Positions 34,872 through 47,200 of a stretch of 64,000 bases of DNA are shown one piece after another. Within the stretch, counting starts at the first letter, position 1; every line of letters begins with the position of its first letter. A program made the position numbers and the translations under genes. The DNA is taken from assembly GCA_030272585.1 (NCBI GenBank), contig BSYQ01000009.1, positions 5,270,001 to 5,334,000 of the forward strand, given 5' to 3'. The DNA comes from Bryopsis sp. KO-2023 (taxonomy: Eukaryota > Chlorophyta > Ulvophyceae > Bryopsidales > Bryopsidaceae). The notes under the pieces were generated by a model. It did no database searches. It saw only the letters and a program-made list of their open reading frames with translations, and was not told the DNA's origin.

Positions 34872-35529
34872 ACAGTGTTCACATCATCAATCATTTTCGC
34901 CATTGCCACATCGACCATAGATGAGCTGGTTTGCTCTGTAGGAACAGGTTTTCTCTCTCAATCGAATAACATTGAGGCTGAATGTGAAACAGTGGTGGAC
35001 GGCTGTAACAGAATGGCATCGTTCGTGCGTGAAATCAAGTTATGTTGTCAACACATGTTTCTTACATTGTTTTAACATATAAACTACATGTTTGTACATG
35101 TTTTACATGTGTTCCAATATCTCGAATTGTGATTTCATCATCTGTTGCTGGAATTTTGTTTTACATGTTCTTTACAACTCATCTACAACAATAATACATG
35201 TGTACATGATGGTCATTCTCAGTACATGATTTTACATAGTCTCGCACACTCGAGCACATACTTTCTACATAACAGCAGAAGTACATACATGTAAAACGGG
35301 GGGTGTTTTCACTAGTGACTTGGTCGGTACTCCGCAGAGTTCAAATACACAGCACCAGAGTAGTTAACGATCTCGATTAACTCAGTTAACTCGATCCTCT
35401 TTAGCACTTCGTGGTTTCCTTCTTCCTTTCGCTTTCACTTGAACTCCAGTTGGGCTGATCCAGTTCCGATCACAGTCGACGATCCAAAACAGAAAAACGA
35501 AAGAACTCCAAACAGGAAGTAGCTTTCCT

Positions 35530-35597
35530 TAGTCTGTGGTCAAGGCGTGTGCCTGCTAAGTACATGGGTTATCCCGCGTCAGTTCGAATCTCACCCG
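35530..35597 (+). pseudogene. tRNA-Ser(GCT)-like sequence
   Basis: The anticodon arm TGTGC-CTGCTAA-GTACA pairs almost perfectly and presents GCT (serine). A long variable arm and a T arm around GTTCGAATC follow, with one T-stem mismatch. No complementary acceptor stem is seen, so this is a tRNA pseudogene or the head of a SINE, just outside the CACTA element. Confidence 0.5.
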
Positions 35598-36585
35598 TTG
35601 CGACTCGTTTTGCGGTCTAGCCGTCACATCGTCCGACGACCCCTCTTTCCGGTGTCTATTCATTTTAGGACATTATCCACAGGTCTCTCTCATCACACAT
35701 CAGTTTTTTTACTTCCGTTTTTGACGGTCCCTTGTAACGGGTGGCTGCTAATCATTTTTTGAGTTAACTTTTAATCTTCAATTCATCGGGCCCAGTTTTT
35801 GCTTTATTCAGATCATGGGCAGTACCCATGAGGCGCAAAGAAACAATCAAAGACAAAATCAAAAAAACAAAACAAAACAAAACAAAATCGAAATCGAAAT
35901 CGAAAGAAACAATCAGCACACTTTACATTCAAACAACAGGCCCCAAGCTCTCCACCCACTAATTCTATTCTTTGTTTCTTCTTGTACTGGCGCCGCACAA
36001 TCGCCCCTTGAAACCATGACATGTGTTCCCAGTACAGTCTGGGGCAGAAACGGTTGCAGTTGGTAGCTGAGCTTGACCGTTGACTGTTGACTTCAACGAA
36101 AAAGTAGTTTATTTTCCATATGTTAAGGTGAGGCAAGTTGTCTAAGTGTGGGATATGTAATGCAATGGGATCTGTTGCGTCATGCTCCAGACCACGCATA
36201 GCGCCAGCTAATAACTTCCAAACTCGTGGGAGGGGGGGGGGAGCATGGGCGACAGTGGTTGGCTACTCTCAATCTAGTTCAGTTTTTGTCACCTTGCAGC
36301 AACTGCCAAACTTATAAGGTTTTTCACAGTATGCGGAAAAACTTCCAGGCTTAAGAATCGCAACCCCCACGGTTTGGTTTGCACTTGTGCGCTCCAGGAC
36401 AACTCCCTATCTGGCAGTCCCGGGTTTCTTCTCAAAGAAAGGATTCAATGCCTGTGCGAAGGTAACATTTCCACCCGTCGGGCTCGTCCTTCGGCTAGGA
36501 TGAAATCCTAGCTCAACCAGAAATAACAATCGAAATCAATGGGATAGGTGGTTCGAATTGCAGCCGGGAGTCCCCGGCAGCTCAG
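35598..36585. other. Intergenic region / unresolved 5' end of the PTPDC1-like gene
   Basis: Contains AAACA/CGAAAT simple repeats near 35855-35910 and a G run near 36226-36240. Upstream exon(s) of the phosphatase gene must lie somewhere here, but I could not place them. Confidence 0.4.
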
Positions 36586-39500
36586 AAAACACCCAACGCC
36601 ATCCTGGGGCTGCACTCCAACTGGGTTACTGATGATATAATAGCAATGGCCAGACCTTGGCAAGGTTTTGTCATAAAATATGAGCTTGGAAAAGTATTTC
36701 AGGAGAAATCTATAGGCCTCATTCTTAATCTACAAGAGGTAGGTCCAATATTCTGCTTCTTAATAAGTCCTCTGATAACAGACTTATAGCCCACTTAAGA
36801 CGCATGCACAGTGAACGACTAAAGACAAAATCTACAATTGGACAAAAAACGAAGAAATACGGGCAGCGGATTAAATTGCAGGTGGGCGAACATGCACATT
36901 GCGGCCATGGTATACTACCCAGCACAGGATTTTCATACGACCCGGAGACTTTCATGGCCCATGGGGTCGCCGTCTGCTGCATGGCTTGGCGGGATATGGG
37001 TGTTCCACATTTGCAGCACATGATGGACATAGTTCAGGTACTGAGAGCTACCAGTCAGCAAAGCAAAGAGACAATATTTGGTGAATCCCCCAATAAGTTT
37101 GGAATTGATGGAATCAACGAGGCGGTGAACAAAGTTTTTTATTCTTCTACAGGTTCCTCTAGAACCTTTAGTTTTTCTTTTGAAAGAAAAAGAAAAAGGC
37201 GTTGAAGGCCACGTCTTGTTCCTTGTTTGCTGCTGTTCAGGTGATGAGCCACACTGGATGTACCGAGCGTCGCAAAATTGCAGTTCACTGCCATGCTGGA
37301 CTGGGGCGGACTGGGCTGGCTATATCTTGTTATTTAGTCTTCGCCAAGGGGTATGAGCCCAACAACGCTGTTGATCTTGTAAGGAAGGGGCGGCCTGGGG
37401 CCCTTCAGACTAGGCAACAGGTGGAGTTCGTCTACACTTTTCAACGGTATATCAAATATCTCAGGTAAAGTGCTGCGCAGCATGTGTTTTGCTGAAAGCC
37501 CGCCTTTCAGGTAAGACATCGCTTGTTCACTGATAATATATATGCAATTTTTTTTCTGAAGGTGTGCTTTCAAGACCCCAAAACTGAAAGCGAGAAATCC
37601 AAAGTCTCCGTCCACCACTCCCAAGTCTGTGGATACATCAGGTCAAAGTGAGACGGCTTTGGACAGAGAAACTGGTGCTCCAAGCTTGACAGGGCAGGCG
37701 CTTGGAAAAATCGGCGTGTTCAGGCCGTCTGTGCAACACCAACATGAGGCTAATTGCAAAGAGTCGGATTCGAGTGGCGAAAGCTTGACTTCAGAAACGA
37801 AGGCAAGGCTGGTTCAATCTACTCTTTCTGGTTTGAGCGAAGTTCTCATGGATAGAAATTATAGAAGGGAGACCTACGCAAGTGGTCTCCAGGTGAGGGT
37901 TCCACAAGATTGTTGATTTTTGTTTTACGTATTTCTTGTGGTCCGGAATATGCGGTTCAAGAGATATTGACGCTCCGTTCTTTTCTTTTTACTGGGTGGT
38001 GTACATCATTGCAGAAGAGGTTCACAGCATTCTTCGCCACAATATATTTTCATGTTTGTGTTTGAATACATGAAATGCTTTCCGAAACAAAATCTTCTTG
38101 GTCGTTGCTTTTTTTCCCCTTCTTCTTCCCACGTACTTGTGCACATCTTGTGTCCTTGTGCAATTAGAAGACTATCGATTAGAATCTGCTGTAATTTTTC
38201 TTTTCTTAGTACATCAACAGTGAAACTTACTTTTCTTGAAAATGTTTTTTAAGCCATAAAAAAAAAATAAAAAAAATAAAAAAAAATGACTCTGATTGAT
38301 TGGCGAGTCCTAATGTATCTAGAGTCCCCCTGTTGGCATATAACTCGTAAATCCTTGGCATAACATTCACAACATGATCACATGCAAAGAAGCCCCCCTG
38401 TCACATCCACAAGCAAAGCATAAAATTGCAGCTGTAGAATGTTCTTGCAGTCTTGGCAGGATTGTTAACATGAAATATGTGTCGTAGTCTGCAGGTGATC
38501 AAGCCCTTGCTCAAAAACCCCATAAGGACTACCGGTGACGGTGTTGCTGCATCACCACCTCCTCCTAGTGCCCCGCATTATGGGAAAAGTGGTATTGAGA
38601 GTCAGGAGATCCAACGGAAGCCCCAATTCTGCGTAAATCCCACAATGTTCTCCAAAGAGGATGATCCACAACCTCCACGATCAATGGAGGAAGCTCTGGT
38701 CAGGCAACAACAATATCTACATGGAAAGGAGAGGAGAGACCTGCTTCGTATCCACAAGGTGAGATACATCTCTATTCCTGGGTGGTGCCGTGGAACAGAT
38801 TGAAGCCGAGGTTAAAAAAAACGAACTAAAATTAGAAAAAAAGCACAAAAATTACCAGTAGAAAGTTCTGCAGGATAATTTTTTTAATACATTTTATTTA
38901 TGGCACTCCGTTCTTATACTGAGATCTATTGCATCTCACAGGTGGTGTTAGAAGTGTGTGACGTGCTGGTTTCACAAGCAAAAGCCTTCACTCCTCGCCA
39001 TGTACCGCGCGACCTAGAAGTAGATACCATGGAAGCACAACAAGAGTGTTCCAGTTTTAGGGATCTCCTCGTCCAATGCATACAGCGGAACGAGCCACTG
39101 GTGAGCAAAGTCCAATTTGCAGAGCCTCTGTTGGGAAACACACTATATTTCCCAGGAAAATAAACAATTTGAAGTGCCACACAACCAAGAGAATAAGCAT
39201 TGTCAAGACGAGAGGCTTTATACACCTCCTGAATTTCGAAATGCTCAGATAGGAATCTCCCCCATTACGGTCAAGACGATGGTGGCGTCAATAAAATCTG
39301 ACATAAATGCTGGCAACTGGGGAGAGCTTCGGCGATCTCCAACCATCGCTCTGGTCACGATTCTGGAAGATTTTTTGCAGTCTTTTGACTCCCCCTCCCT
39401 CTCCAGACATGATCTGAACGTGATACTTCTCGAAATCAGTCCCCTCATCAACCCCAGGAGCAGACCTGTGGCACACCACGAGGTCGACAAACAAATTGCG

Positions 39501-39749
39501 ACGCTTTCAAGCGTGAGCCAGTGTTTGCTCAGAGTCATGGTGGGCATGTTGCGACAAGTGCTCCTGCAGCACCCACCGCCCAGAGATGACCAGAATTTAT
39601 ACGTGTTTGAGTGGGCAGCGGGGAACTTGTTGGGTTTGGAAGCGTCTGACCCAGTTGAGCAGACAGGGATCCAAGCATCCCTCCGTGCATTACTCGTCTT
39701 CCTCAGCAATGAAGACGAGAGTGGGGTGTTCAGAGTCCCAGCCGAATAG
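36586..39749 (+). CDS. PTPDC1: PTPDC1-like protein tyrosine phosphatase, seven exons resolved, 5' exon(s) missing
   Basis: Exons: 36586-36738, 36882-37037, 37241-37464, 37562-37892, 38495-38758, 38942-39100 and 39156-39749. All phases agree; 626 aa encoded plus an unlocated N-terminus. NWVTDDIIAMARPW, LILNLQEVGEHAHCG and GFSYDPETFMAHG match PTPDC1 block by block, and the catalytic loop is HCHAGLGRTG (Cys nucleophile and Arg present), followed by RPGALQTRQQVEFV. The rest is a long, less conserved C-terminal region with helical segments. PTPDC1 is linked to centrosome and cilium function in animals. It belongs to the dual-specificity, CDC14-related branch of phosphatases. The identification is good; the start codon is not established. 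Confidence 0.85.
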
Positions 39750-40478
39750 AGGGCAATCATTCCAGTATTTCTGTAAATAGATTCTATCTGTTTCCCCGAT
39801 TCACCACTCCACCCTCTCATCGAAAAACCCAGTTCCTGCAGGGATTGTACACCCTTCTTGTGCAGTGATCAAGCCTTCCGTACCAAATATTTTTTTTGTA
39901 CATCTGGTTGAGAATGCTGATCTAACAAGTGTGGTTGCATGTTTCATACCAAAACACACATGCAAATCATCACCCACCCACACTTATTCAAGGAAACAGA
40001 GCAAGAAAGCATGCACGCATTTTTTGATGGCCAAACATATGTTACACTCCCCTCCCCAAACAGACAACTGTCTTTTATTCTTTTTCTCCCCTCATCCCCA
40101 GCTTTTTTTTTAAGCGCCCAGTTCCAGGCACAGATTTTTCATGCAGCAGCAAACTACCACAGTTTTTCTTCTATTTTTTCCCAGATCCCCACAGTAAACT
40201 AGCTTTCCAACAAGATGAGTACAGGTCGATGGAAAATGTAGAATGATTTCCATTGATACTATCCCGCAGTCAAAACGAAGTCCCCACCTTCACCAAATCC
40301 CCTTGCTTCTTCCATCTATTTGATCAACACCAAAAAAAAAAACCAAAACGCTGATTTTTCTGGACAGGCAGAGATCCTCATTTTCTCAGCTGCAAGTGAC
40401 CAGGGAAACCAAAATTTCCGTTTCAGAAAGAGTTCCTAAAGCCTCTCCTTCCCTGCAGATTGAAAACAGAAATAATCA
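39750..40478. other. Convergent intergenic region
   Basis: 3' ends of the PTPDC1-like and mRNA-export adaptor genes face each other. Pyrimidine-rich, no gene supported. Confidence 0.5.
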
Positions 40479-43451
40479 TGCACATGATTCAACCTGACTT
40501 ATGTCACAGCTCCCGGAACCACACAAAAATGATAATGAATAAGTCTCAAGAGGACCTTTTCGAAATGGCATGTGTAGTGAATTTCCGTTGAAAGGATGGA
40601 AGCCGGACAGCTTAGGAAAGAAAACATAGACAAGAAACTGGTCACACTTGCACCTCGTCGTTCTTTAGAGTTTTCATTATTTTTGCAATCCATCAAAGCT
40701 TCACATACCTTGGCGCCAAACCTCATACCACCACCACTTGCAATCTTTCTGCCTTGATTCCCAAATGAACGATTTCCTCCAAAATTCCCTGCCTGCCCAG
40801 CCTTCTTCCACCCAAAATCCACTCCAGGTGGGTGGTTGAAGTTTCGGTTGCCACCACCAGATCCAACACTCCTGAAAATACAAGGTGAGGCAAAAACTGT
40901 TGTCAGCACAAATCACAATGGGCTGGAGTCCCTTTGGCCTTAAGCAATTCTGGTAAATATAACTCATACGTATCTTCATGAACTCTTTCACACGCCTCTG
41001 ACAACAACTTACAGCACAACCAAGCAGCGGCTCGTAAAAAACTACAAAAGCCAGTCATCTCATTTGTCAAGAGCTCATATGTAAATCATACCACCTACCT
41101 TCTGTGTGGAGGTTCATACAGTCCAGTGGGAGACTGGTTTCCTTGCACCCTAAGTCGGTGCCCCCCCATACCTCCTCGTACCGAAGTGGGTTTCCTTGTG
41201 CCCATTCCGCCATTAGCATTGCGCGCCTTGAACCCAGGGGCTCTCACACCCAGATTCATTCTTTGTGGTCCCGCTCTCTCGAATTGTCTGTTCTGGCGAG
41301 GATTCTGGAAGTTTCTTTTCGGAAATTGGGAGTGGTATCCGCCTCTGTTTCCGATAGCTTTCGAGGCATAGCCTCTGCTGTTTGCTGGACCCTTGTTTCG
41401 TTTGCCAACTATGGGTCTTGGTATTTGCGGCCTCCGGACAACGTTGGGCTGGAGCAACAAAAACGAGAGGCAGATTCAACGAATGTTCGTGGACAAGGGG
41501 GATATATCTGTCATGAGGTTTGCTGGAACTAATGTGTGGATGGTCTTAAAAAACAAATCAGAACTTAATTGTCAAGGAGAATGAAGAAAAATGAGAGCTA
41601 GAAAGCGTGAATGCACCTCACCTTTGCTACAATGACGTAGGAGTCCCCTTGGCCAACAAGCACCCTGTTGGCAGCAGGCTGCCCTCTGCCACTCTTGTTC
41701 TTCCACTTGGCACCACCTTGCACAGTTCCTCTTGTCGTTTTTTGCATCCCCCTTTACACCCCAAAACACAACCGACAATGCTTTCATTTTCTCTTCCTCA
41801 CTATGCCATGTCTGACTCATACTTGGGAGTACATACAACACATATATGTATATTAATCTCTATTCTTTTTGTTTTGGCTAAAAACCACAGGTAAGAGTCC
41901 TGCAACGTTTTGCAGAACTGGCAAGAAACTTAGCGTGAAAAAAACTGCTTCCAATCGAGACTACTCATGGACAACAACGGAAATATATATTAGGAAGGAA
42001 AAGAGGCAACGAAAACGAACAAACGTGTACCTCTTCTTCAACGGGCGGCCGGCAACCGACAGCACGGGCTTCGGGAGTGAGCGTCCTTCCTGTGATGGGA
42101 AAAGAGCCTGCACACATTGAGCCGACGAGCCTGGCAGAATTTATCAAAAAACCTCCCGTGTCCAAGCCGAGCCCCACATCTCTCAGTGGAGTTCCAGCAC
42201 AGAGAACCAGCTGCCCATTTTTCTTGCTTTTGATCTCAAGAAAGAAGGGGCAACAGGAGAATCTACCAAGCCAGCATTTTATTATTTTCAATGTTCCCAA
42301 GAAAGCCCAAATCCTCAACAACCCTTTTCTTATCCTCATCAAACAAGCAGACTGGTGATTTCTTGTGCATATTTCTTTTTTTTTTCCTTTTTCCCCCAGC
42401 AACAATCACTCCCCAAAGACCACGTCGCTAAAGTCAGACAGTGACACAGGAAAACAGAAAAAAGAAACTCCCTCCCACTGATGTGCACTCAATATCGACC
42501 CAATATCGATTCCCACCCTGTTCTGACCACCCCATAAAAAATACAAAGACTAACCTCACTAAAAGCCAGGAAAAGACATCCAAAGAAAAGCATGATCAAA
42601 TATTTGCTTCCTATCCCACTGATCTTCCCAGGTGCCCACCTAAAACCAAAAGCTTGTGATGTTGTACAACTGACCCCCCCCCAAAGTGAGACCAGTTGCA
42701 ATTCCCTGTGGGGCTTGCTAAGGGTCTTCAAGGTCAAAAACCCAACTCCCTCTTAGTCTTGGAATTCCCGCTGGGTGGCAAAAACCGAGGAAGGCCAAGC
42801 GTCAAATTTCCTTTCACGTCGTTTCTCGCCAGTCGAGGCCATAATTTACTCCTCCATATTTACGCGCGTGTTCAACTCAAAATGCCGCAGACCAGGTTCG
42901 GGCTTTAGAGTGGCGGAAAGGGGGGAGGGGAGAGGGGGAACAGATTGCATATGTCCATACATGAAAGAAAACCCGGCTCTGGTCGTGCACTTTGGAGTAA
43001 CTTGGAGTAACTGTTGCCGTCATTGTCACTGCCGTTTCCGCGACGTTTCTTTCGGCAAAAGGGTTTCTCCTCCTCGTCTCTCCTCCACCCCCGCGTCGGA
43101 CGGCGGAGCAATGAACTCTCAAGTATCTTTGACCAGTTGCTTCTAAGGTTTATCCCATGAACACTCTTCTCAAAAAGACACTCGCGGTACTGTGCCAGCT
43201 CATGCCAATATCCCTGGTACCTGACGCGACCTTCCACCCTTTGCTTTCGCCGGGACACCTTTTCTCATGCCCTTCCCCGGAATCCTGTTCGCTTGACGGT
43301 CCCGGCCGGCTGTAGCTGCAGCCCTCTTCTCACTCTGACTCTTGATAATTTCGTCAAGGGCTAGGTCCAACGCCTCGCAATTCAACGCGCACTTTTCAGT
43401 GGCCTTAGCGTCCACTTCCATAACCCCCTCCGTCTTAACTTGCAGTGCCAT
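40479..43451 (-). CDS. UAP56-binding, RG-rich mRNA-export adaptor (UIF/FYTTD1-like), six exons
   Basis: Coding-strand exons: 43451-43221, 42089-42031, 41664-41622, 41448-41099, 40871-40709 and a tentative last exon 40610-40479. Phases agree; about 325 aa (human UIF is about 318 aa). Near residue 30, ALDLALDEIIKSQ matches the UAP56-binding motif of ALY and UIF (MDMSLDDIIKL). The rest is basic and rich in Arg, Gly and Asn (GNRGGYHSQF, RGGMGGHRLR, NRSFGNQGRK), as in RNA-binding export adaptors, with no RRM. Such proteins bridge the helicase UAP56/DDX39B to mRNA and hand it to NXF1. The motif and composition are seen; orthology to UIF rather than another UBM protein is inferred. The Ty3 element at 43670 lies just upstream of its start codon. 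Confidence 0.6.
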
Positions 43452-43669
43452 AGTTTCTCAGCTCCTCACGCAGCGTTCTGATGAAAACAAGACTCTCTGG
43501 ACTGGTCTTTTGGCGCGCACACTCCGTCGAACCAATTGTCAATATGCCGCAGCGACAGAATTTATGCTGTTCCCTCTCGTGTCCCAAGGCGCAGGTGAGT
43601 TGGCATGCTGCGAATGCATGTCAGACATCTGTCAGATACACAGGTGATTGATCACACACGGCTGAATGT

Positions 43670-43829
43670 TGTAGGAGAGAAGTGAATGTATGTTCTAGTT
43701 GGGAGGGTTAGGATTATGAGTGGTCAGGAAGAAGGACAGTTAGTGTTTGGTTACTGTCATGCCGAATTGGGAAGTATTAATTGTGGGCAAGCGAACAGGT
43801 TTTTGTAAGATTTTGATCACGTCTTATCA
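43670..43829 (+). repeat. 5' LTR of Ty3/gypsy element (160 bp)
   Basis: TG...CA repeat identical by eye over 160 bp to 49121-49280. Directly after it, TGGTGGCCAAGAAGG (from about 43836) looks like a tRNA primer-binding site. Confidence 0.9.
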
Positions 43830-44296
43830 TATAGTTGGTGGCCAAGAAGGGGAAGCAGAGTTGCTTTGCTCTGACGGCCTTTTGAATTGAATATTGTTCT
43901 TCGTCTCCTATTTTTTCGACTATTCCTGTGATATCTTTGGCCGACGCCACGACGACGTGGTCAAGCAGCAAACCGTCGGCGGACTTCGTCTTCGATACCT
44001 TCGAGGAAAAGCTTTCGCACCACGCTGTGCTGGAAAACAGGCTTGATTGAATTAATCTCTGTGAAAACTATTATCGACCAGTGACGCGCAGCTAGCGTTT
44101 TCAAACGGAAAGAGAAGCTGGGTCGAAAAAGGGTTTTGAAGTGTGAAACCGGACAGACCGGCAATTTGGACCGGTGTTTTTATTTGCATTGTGGGCAGGC
44201 AGTGCATTGATTTGGAATTGCTTTGTTTTTCGACGTATTGTCGACAGCTCCCTGACACTACCGCTCCTCTCCAACCCATTGTTCGCTCGCTCTCTG

Positions 44297-47200
44297 ATGG
44301 ACGTTCAACTGCTGGCGCAGTGCCTCACTGGCCTGACGGTACCCGAATTCAACGCTCAGTGTCGGGACCCTGACGACTTCTTGGACTCGTTCGAAGGTTG
44401 GCTGGGAAAAACACAGGCCTGGAGTGACGAAATGGCGGCCAAGCGATTGCCGTTCTTCTGCATAAAGGAGTATCGCCACTGGTGTGAGCGATTGGTCAAC
44501 CTAACGATTACAGTGGATGTACGCGGAAGGACAACATACGATTGGAGTGCAATCAGGACGAATTTCGCAAAGGAAGGCGCTGTGCTGCTGGGATTAGTAC
44601 AGGATTTCGCTGATGACTTACGAAAAGTGCGGATGACCGCCGGTGATACCGTCGCAGCATACACCCTCCGATTCGAGCGTGTAACCAACAAAGCTGGAGG
44701 AGCTGTTTCGGAACAGGAGCAGATTAAAGCGTTTTTGCGTGGACTCGCATCAGACGTACAAGAGAAAGTTATGAATAAAATGCCCAACACAATTAAAAAG
44801 GCAAAACAGTTTGCCACCCAGGCGGCTGAAATCATCACATACAAACAAAGGATAAGGATCGATTCACCACTCGCTCCAGCACCAGCACTTTTACCTCGAC
44901 CAGTCCAAGCATCAAGTGTGGAAGAGCCCCCGACACCAACATCTCAGTCGACTCCATTTCTGGCGCTACCAGCACCAGGAGTCGTCAATCAGGATATTGC
45001 GTCATTAGCAGCGCAAGTCGGAAAGCTGACGGAAGTAGTGACACGCATGGCGACGCAACAAGAAACGCAAACACGAAAAGAGCGACCCACAGTCCATTGG
45101 CAAAACAGTCAGCGTCCACCAATTGCGACAGGCAGCAATCAAGTCCCACTTGGAGGTCAGCTCGATCAATCCAAAGCTGCCGGACGATGTTTTATTTGTC
45201 AGTCACCAGATCATTGGGCTGATCGGTGCCCTCAACGAACTGGAAAGAAACCGGATCAAGCACGGTTGGCGCGGGTGGCACCTGCCGAGGATAGTATTGA
45301 TTTCTCGTCACCATGTCCGGTGATTGAAGCAGCACGTGTCGGAAAGCGGCAAAGGAGTGGTGAAGGCCACGCAAGGAAGCCGAGGATCAAGACCACCTTG
45401 GACGCGGATTTTGAAGCATTTATGGGCGACATCAAGGTGCCATTAAAACTTTGGCAGAACAGATCCAAGAAGCAGATGAATATGCAGTGGCAGTTGGGGT
45501 CACGAAAGTTCTTGATGCCTCCGCCGAAGCGAGCGACTGGATTCGTGCCACCTCCACCACCTCCCCCTAATTCGACTGAAGCTCAACCGACTGCAAGTGC
45601 CGATGCCATGCACCTTGCACAGGAGGTCGCGCGACAGGCGGCGGTGGTGTATGGAATGGTTGCAGGTCAGACTATTCGGAATGTCATACTGGATCCAGGG
45701 GCGTCCAGGACGTTAGTGGATGCGGAGCAAGCGCGAAAACTCAATCTACTGCAGAAGTTGAACCCAGCTCCGTTTACGATTATGTTGGCGAATGGTGCTT
45801 CGGAACCATTGCTGGGTGTTACGGATCCACTCGATGTGGGCGTCAGCACTGCGACAGCCACTCTATCCATTGGAGTTGTTCAGGCGCGACAGTCATACGA
45901 TTTACTGTTGGGGCAAGACTATCTCAAGGCAGTGAAGGCCTCAGCCGATTTCAAACGACAAACTTATCGACTGCAAGGGAATCCAGGGGTGACAGTACAA
46001 CAAGGCAAGCATCAGTTGCATATGTATGTGGAGGAAGTGGATGGATCTGATGGCTTGGAATGGGATACTGATGAATCGGAGGAGGAGAGTGAATCAGAGG
46101 AGATGACCAGTGCCACTGAGAGTGCGTTTCGAGCATGGGAAGTGAAGGCAGAGGATCAAGTGTTGCAAGCTTTGCGAACGTCAACAGAGGTCGACGACAA
46201 TCCACTCAAGGAAGTGCACATCAATACGGAGTTGTCCAAAGCAGTCCAGGCCGATATTTGGGAGGTGCTGACCAAGTACAGCTACATTTTTACGTCGGAT
46301 ATCACGCAGATGCCTGTTACGACGACTGCGCAGTTTCACATTAACTTGAAACCGGGCGCTGTGCCTTGGAAGTGTGGCCGACTGCGACGATATGCACCCA
46401 AAGAGGTGGCATTCATGAAAGAGCACTGCGAAAAATTACTGGAGGCGAATATGATAGTCCCCACAAATACAACGACATGGTTGGCAGCAGCAACGGTCGT
46501 TCCAAAGAAGGATCCAGTGACTGGAGAATGGAATTTGCTTCGATTCTGTGTGGATTACAGAAAATTGAATGAGGCAACCTTGGACGACCCATATCCGCTG
46601 CCTAGGACGGATATGTTACTGGATGAATTGGCCGGGCATGCTTTCTACACTACGCTGGATTGTTTGGCGGGCTACCACTCCGTGGAAATTGCACCGGACT
46701 CGCAACCCCTCACGGCTTTTCTCACTCCATTCGGTATTTATTCGTGGCGAGTGATGCCCTTTGGGGTAAAAAATGCACCCGCCTGTTATATGCGGATCAT
46801 CGACCATACTCTACTGGGCGTGAAAGAGGCAGCCGCGTTTGTCGATGACATATGTCAGGGCGCCGACACAGAACAAGCGATCGCACCAAACTTGGAGACG
46901 TTATTGAGCAAGATGGCTGGAGCAGCACTGCGCTGCAAACCGTTGAAGTGTCACGTGGGTTATCCCACCGTTGAATTCCTGGGCCATCGTCTATCGCGTC
47001 AGGGATTGAGTACTCAAGCTCAGAAAGTGCAGAAAGTGGCTGCGGCATTACCACCAAGGAATCGGGAGGAATTACAATCATTTCTGGGATTATCGTCTTA
47101 CTACAGACGATTTGTACCGAAGTTCGCTGCTCGAGCCAAAGTGTTGCACACGATGGTCGCTACAACACCTTTTCCTGAGTGGACGAAAGAGAGGATGGAT

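Larger units (their letters stand above)
30845..35317. mobile_element. CACTA-type (EnSpm/CMC-like) DNA transposon, non-autonomous, 4473 bp
   Basis: The left end begins CACTAGTGAAAA, then a C-rich block and TTTTACAT; the right end is its inverted counterpart with few mismatches. A 3-bp duplication, ACT, sits immediately outside both ends (30842-30844 and 35318-35320), as expected for CACTA elements. Subterminal zones (about 30870-31120, 31660-31960 and 35040-35290) are full of TACATGT/ACATGTA motifs, typical of transposase-binding subterminal repeats. No transposase ORF is present. The interior carries nested foldback elements and a possible tiny gene. Confidence 0.8.
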
